A stretch of DNA of 6,088 bases from Pseudomonadota bacterium (GTDB lineage Bacteria; Pseudomonadota; Alphaproteobacteria; Caulobacterales; Caulobacteraceae): positions 1-6,088 of the forward strand of contig JAEZIH010000071.1 of NCBI GenBank assembly GCA_023416055.1, in the 5' to 3' direction. Below are positions 5,349-6,088 of the stretch, piece after piece; position 1 is the first letter of the stretch; each line of letters begins with the position of its first letter. A program made the position numbers and the translations under genes. The notes under the pieces were generated by a model. That model was not told the DNA's origin and made no database searches. It was given only the letters and a program-made list of their open reading frames with translations.

Positions 5349-6088
5349 TCACGCATCCGTGTGCACGGCCTCGACGATGCGGCGGACGGTGGCGACGAGC
5401 TCCCCGCGAGGCACCACGACCTGACCGGGACGCTCGGCCTTCCAGGCCTCGTTGTCGGCGATGCCGGCGGCCAGGGCGCGGCCAGCGTCGAGGTCCTTGA
5501 TGGTCGCCTGCCCGGCCGCGATCTCGTCGCCGCCGAGGATGACCGCGGCGGGGGCGCCGCGGCGGTCCGCGTATTTCATCTGCGCCTTCATGCCCGCCCG
5601 GCCGAGATAGAGTTCGGCCGGCACGCCGGCGTTGCGCAGCTCGGCGACGGCGTCGAGATAGTGTTGCATGTCGGCGTCGGAGAAGACGATGACCACCACC
5701 GGCCCGCGGACCGCGTCCGCGGCGCCGCGACCGGCCGCGCGCAGGGCCGAAGCCAGACGGGAGACGCCGAAGGAGAAGCCGGTCGCCGGCAGTCGCTCGC
5801 CGGTGAAGCGGGCGACGAGGTCGTCGTAGCGCCCGCCGCCGCCGATCGAGCCGAAGCGCACCGCCCGGCCCTTGTCGTCGATGGTCTCGAGCAGCAGTTC
5901 GGCCTCGAACACCGCGCCGGTGTAGTACTCGAGCCCACGCACGATGGTCGGGTCGAAGCGCACAGCGGCCTGGCTGACCTTCATGGCGCCGAGCGCCGCG
6001 TCGATGGCCGCCAGTTCGGCAAGCGCGGCCTCGCCGGCGGCGCCGATGTTTCCGGACCGGGCCACCGCCTCCAGGGTCTGCGACCGCG
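5349..6088 (-). CDS. hisS: Histidyl-tRNA synthetase, C-terminal 245 residues (5' part beyond window)
   Basis: A class II aminoacyl-tRNA synthetase that charges tRNA-His with histidine in the cytoplasm. The frame is open to the right edge, so the 5' part, with motifs 1 and 2, lies outside. An internal GTG at 6065 could be mistaken for a start, but the HisRS-like sequence RSQTLEAVARSGNIG continues through it. In the visible part come the histidine-specific motif VRGLEYYTG (coded at 5916-5942) followed by AVFEAEL; GSIGGGGRYDDLVARF and GFSFGVSRL, covering class II motif 3; and then, from about PVVVIVFSD onward, an alpha/beta anticodon-binding domain with MKYADRRGAPAAVILGGDE and QATIKDL. The stop is TGA (5351-5349). 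The most common form of the specificity motif is GLDYY; here Asp is Glu, as I recall for alphaproteobacterial enzymes. No frameshift is seen in the visible part. Identification is very secure. Confidence 0.97.
   Translation of the reverse strand, partial: RSQTLEAVARSGNIGAAGEAALAELAAIDAALGAMKVSQAAVRFDPTIVRGLEYYTGAVFEAELLLETIDDKGRAVRFGSIGGGGRYDDLVARFTGERLPATGFSFGVSRLASALRAAGRGAADAVRGPVVVIVFSDADMQHYLDAVAELRNAGVPAELYLGRAGMKAQMKYADRRGAPAAVILGGDEIAAGQATIKDLDAGRALAAGIADNEAWKAERPGQVVVPRGELVATVRRIVEAVHTDA

Overview
The window reads as an ordinary chromosomal stretch from a GC-rich alphaproteobacterium, most likely Caulobacterales (Brevundimonas- or Caulobacter-like). This is inferred from the strong G/C third-position bias, the alphaproteobacterial character of the histidyl-tRNA synthetase (GLEYYTG in place of the more usual GLDYY), and the general style of the TetR, Kef-type and M13 proteins. 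No sequence search could be run, so the taxon is an inference.

Layout from left to right: (1) a TetR-family repressor on the minus strand that runs off the left edge (1-646); (2) a 212-bp gap holding two related inverted repeats that are candidate operators; (3) a complete Kef-type CPA2 cation:proton antiporter with a C-terminal NAD-binding RCK domain, minus strand (859-2700); (4) a 151-bp divergent promoter region with a GANTC methylation site and an array of GACCC/GGGTC repeats; (5) a complete secreted M13 (neprilysin-type) zinc metallopeptidase, plus strand (2852-4993), followed by a textbook intrinsic terminator; (6) a 355-bp gene-free stretch with a second strong hairpin terminator oriented for the minus strand and an AT-richer, repeat- and hairpin-rich segment; (7) the C-terminal part of hisS on the minus strand, running off the right edge.

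The genes do not form an obvious single pathway. The antiporter and the peptidase are divergently transcribed and share a regulatory region, so they could be co-regulated. The antiporter and tetR lie on the same strand with no visible terminator between them, so read-through is possible. M13 and hisS converge on the gene-free segment, each with its own terminator.

I see no mobile element, CRISPR array, toxin-antitoxin pair, tRNA or rRNA, and no convincing undescribed system. The least explained part is 5053-5348: a repeated terminator arm, several hairpins, a perfect 12-bp palindrome, a 13-bp palindrome touching the hisS stop, and a possible promoter that would give a roughly 120-nt RNA ending at the minus-strand terminator.
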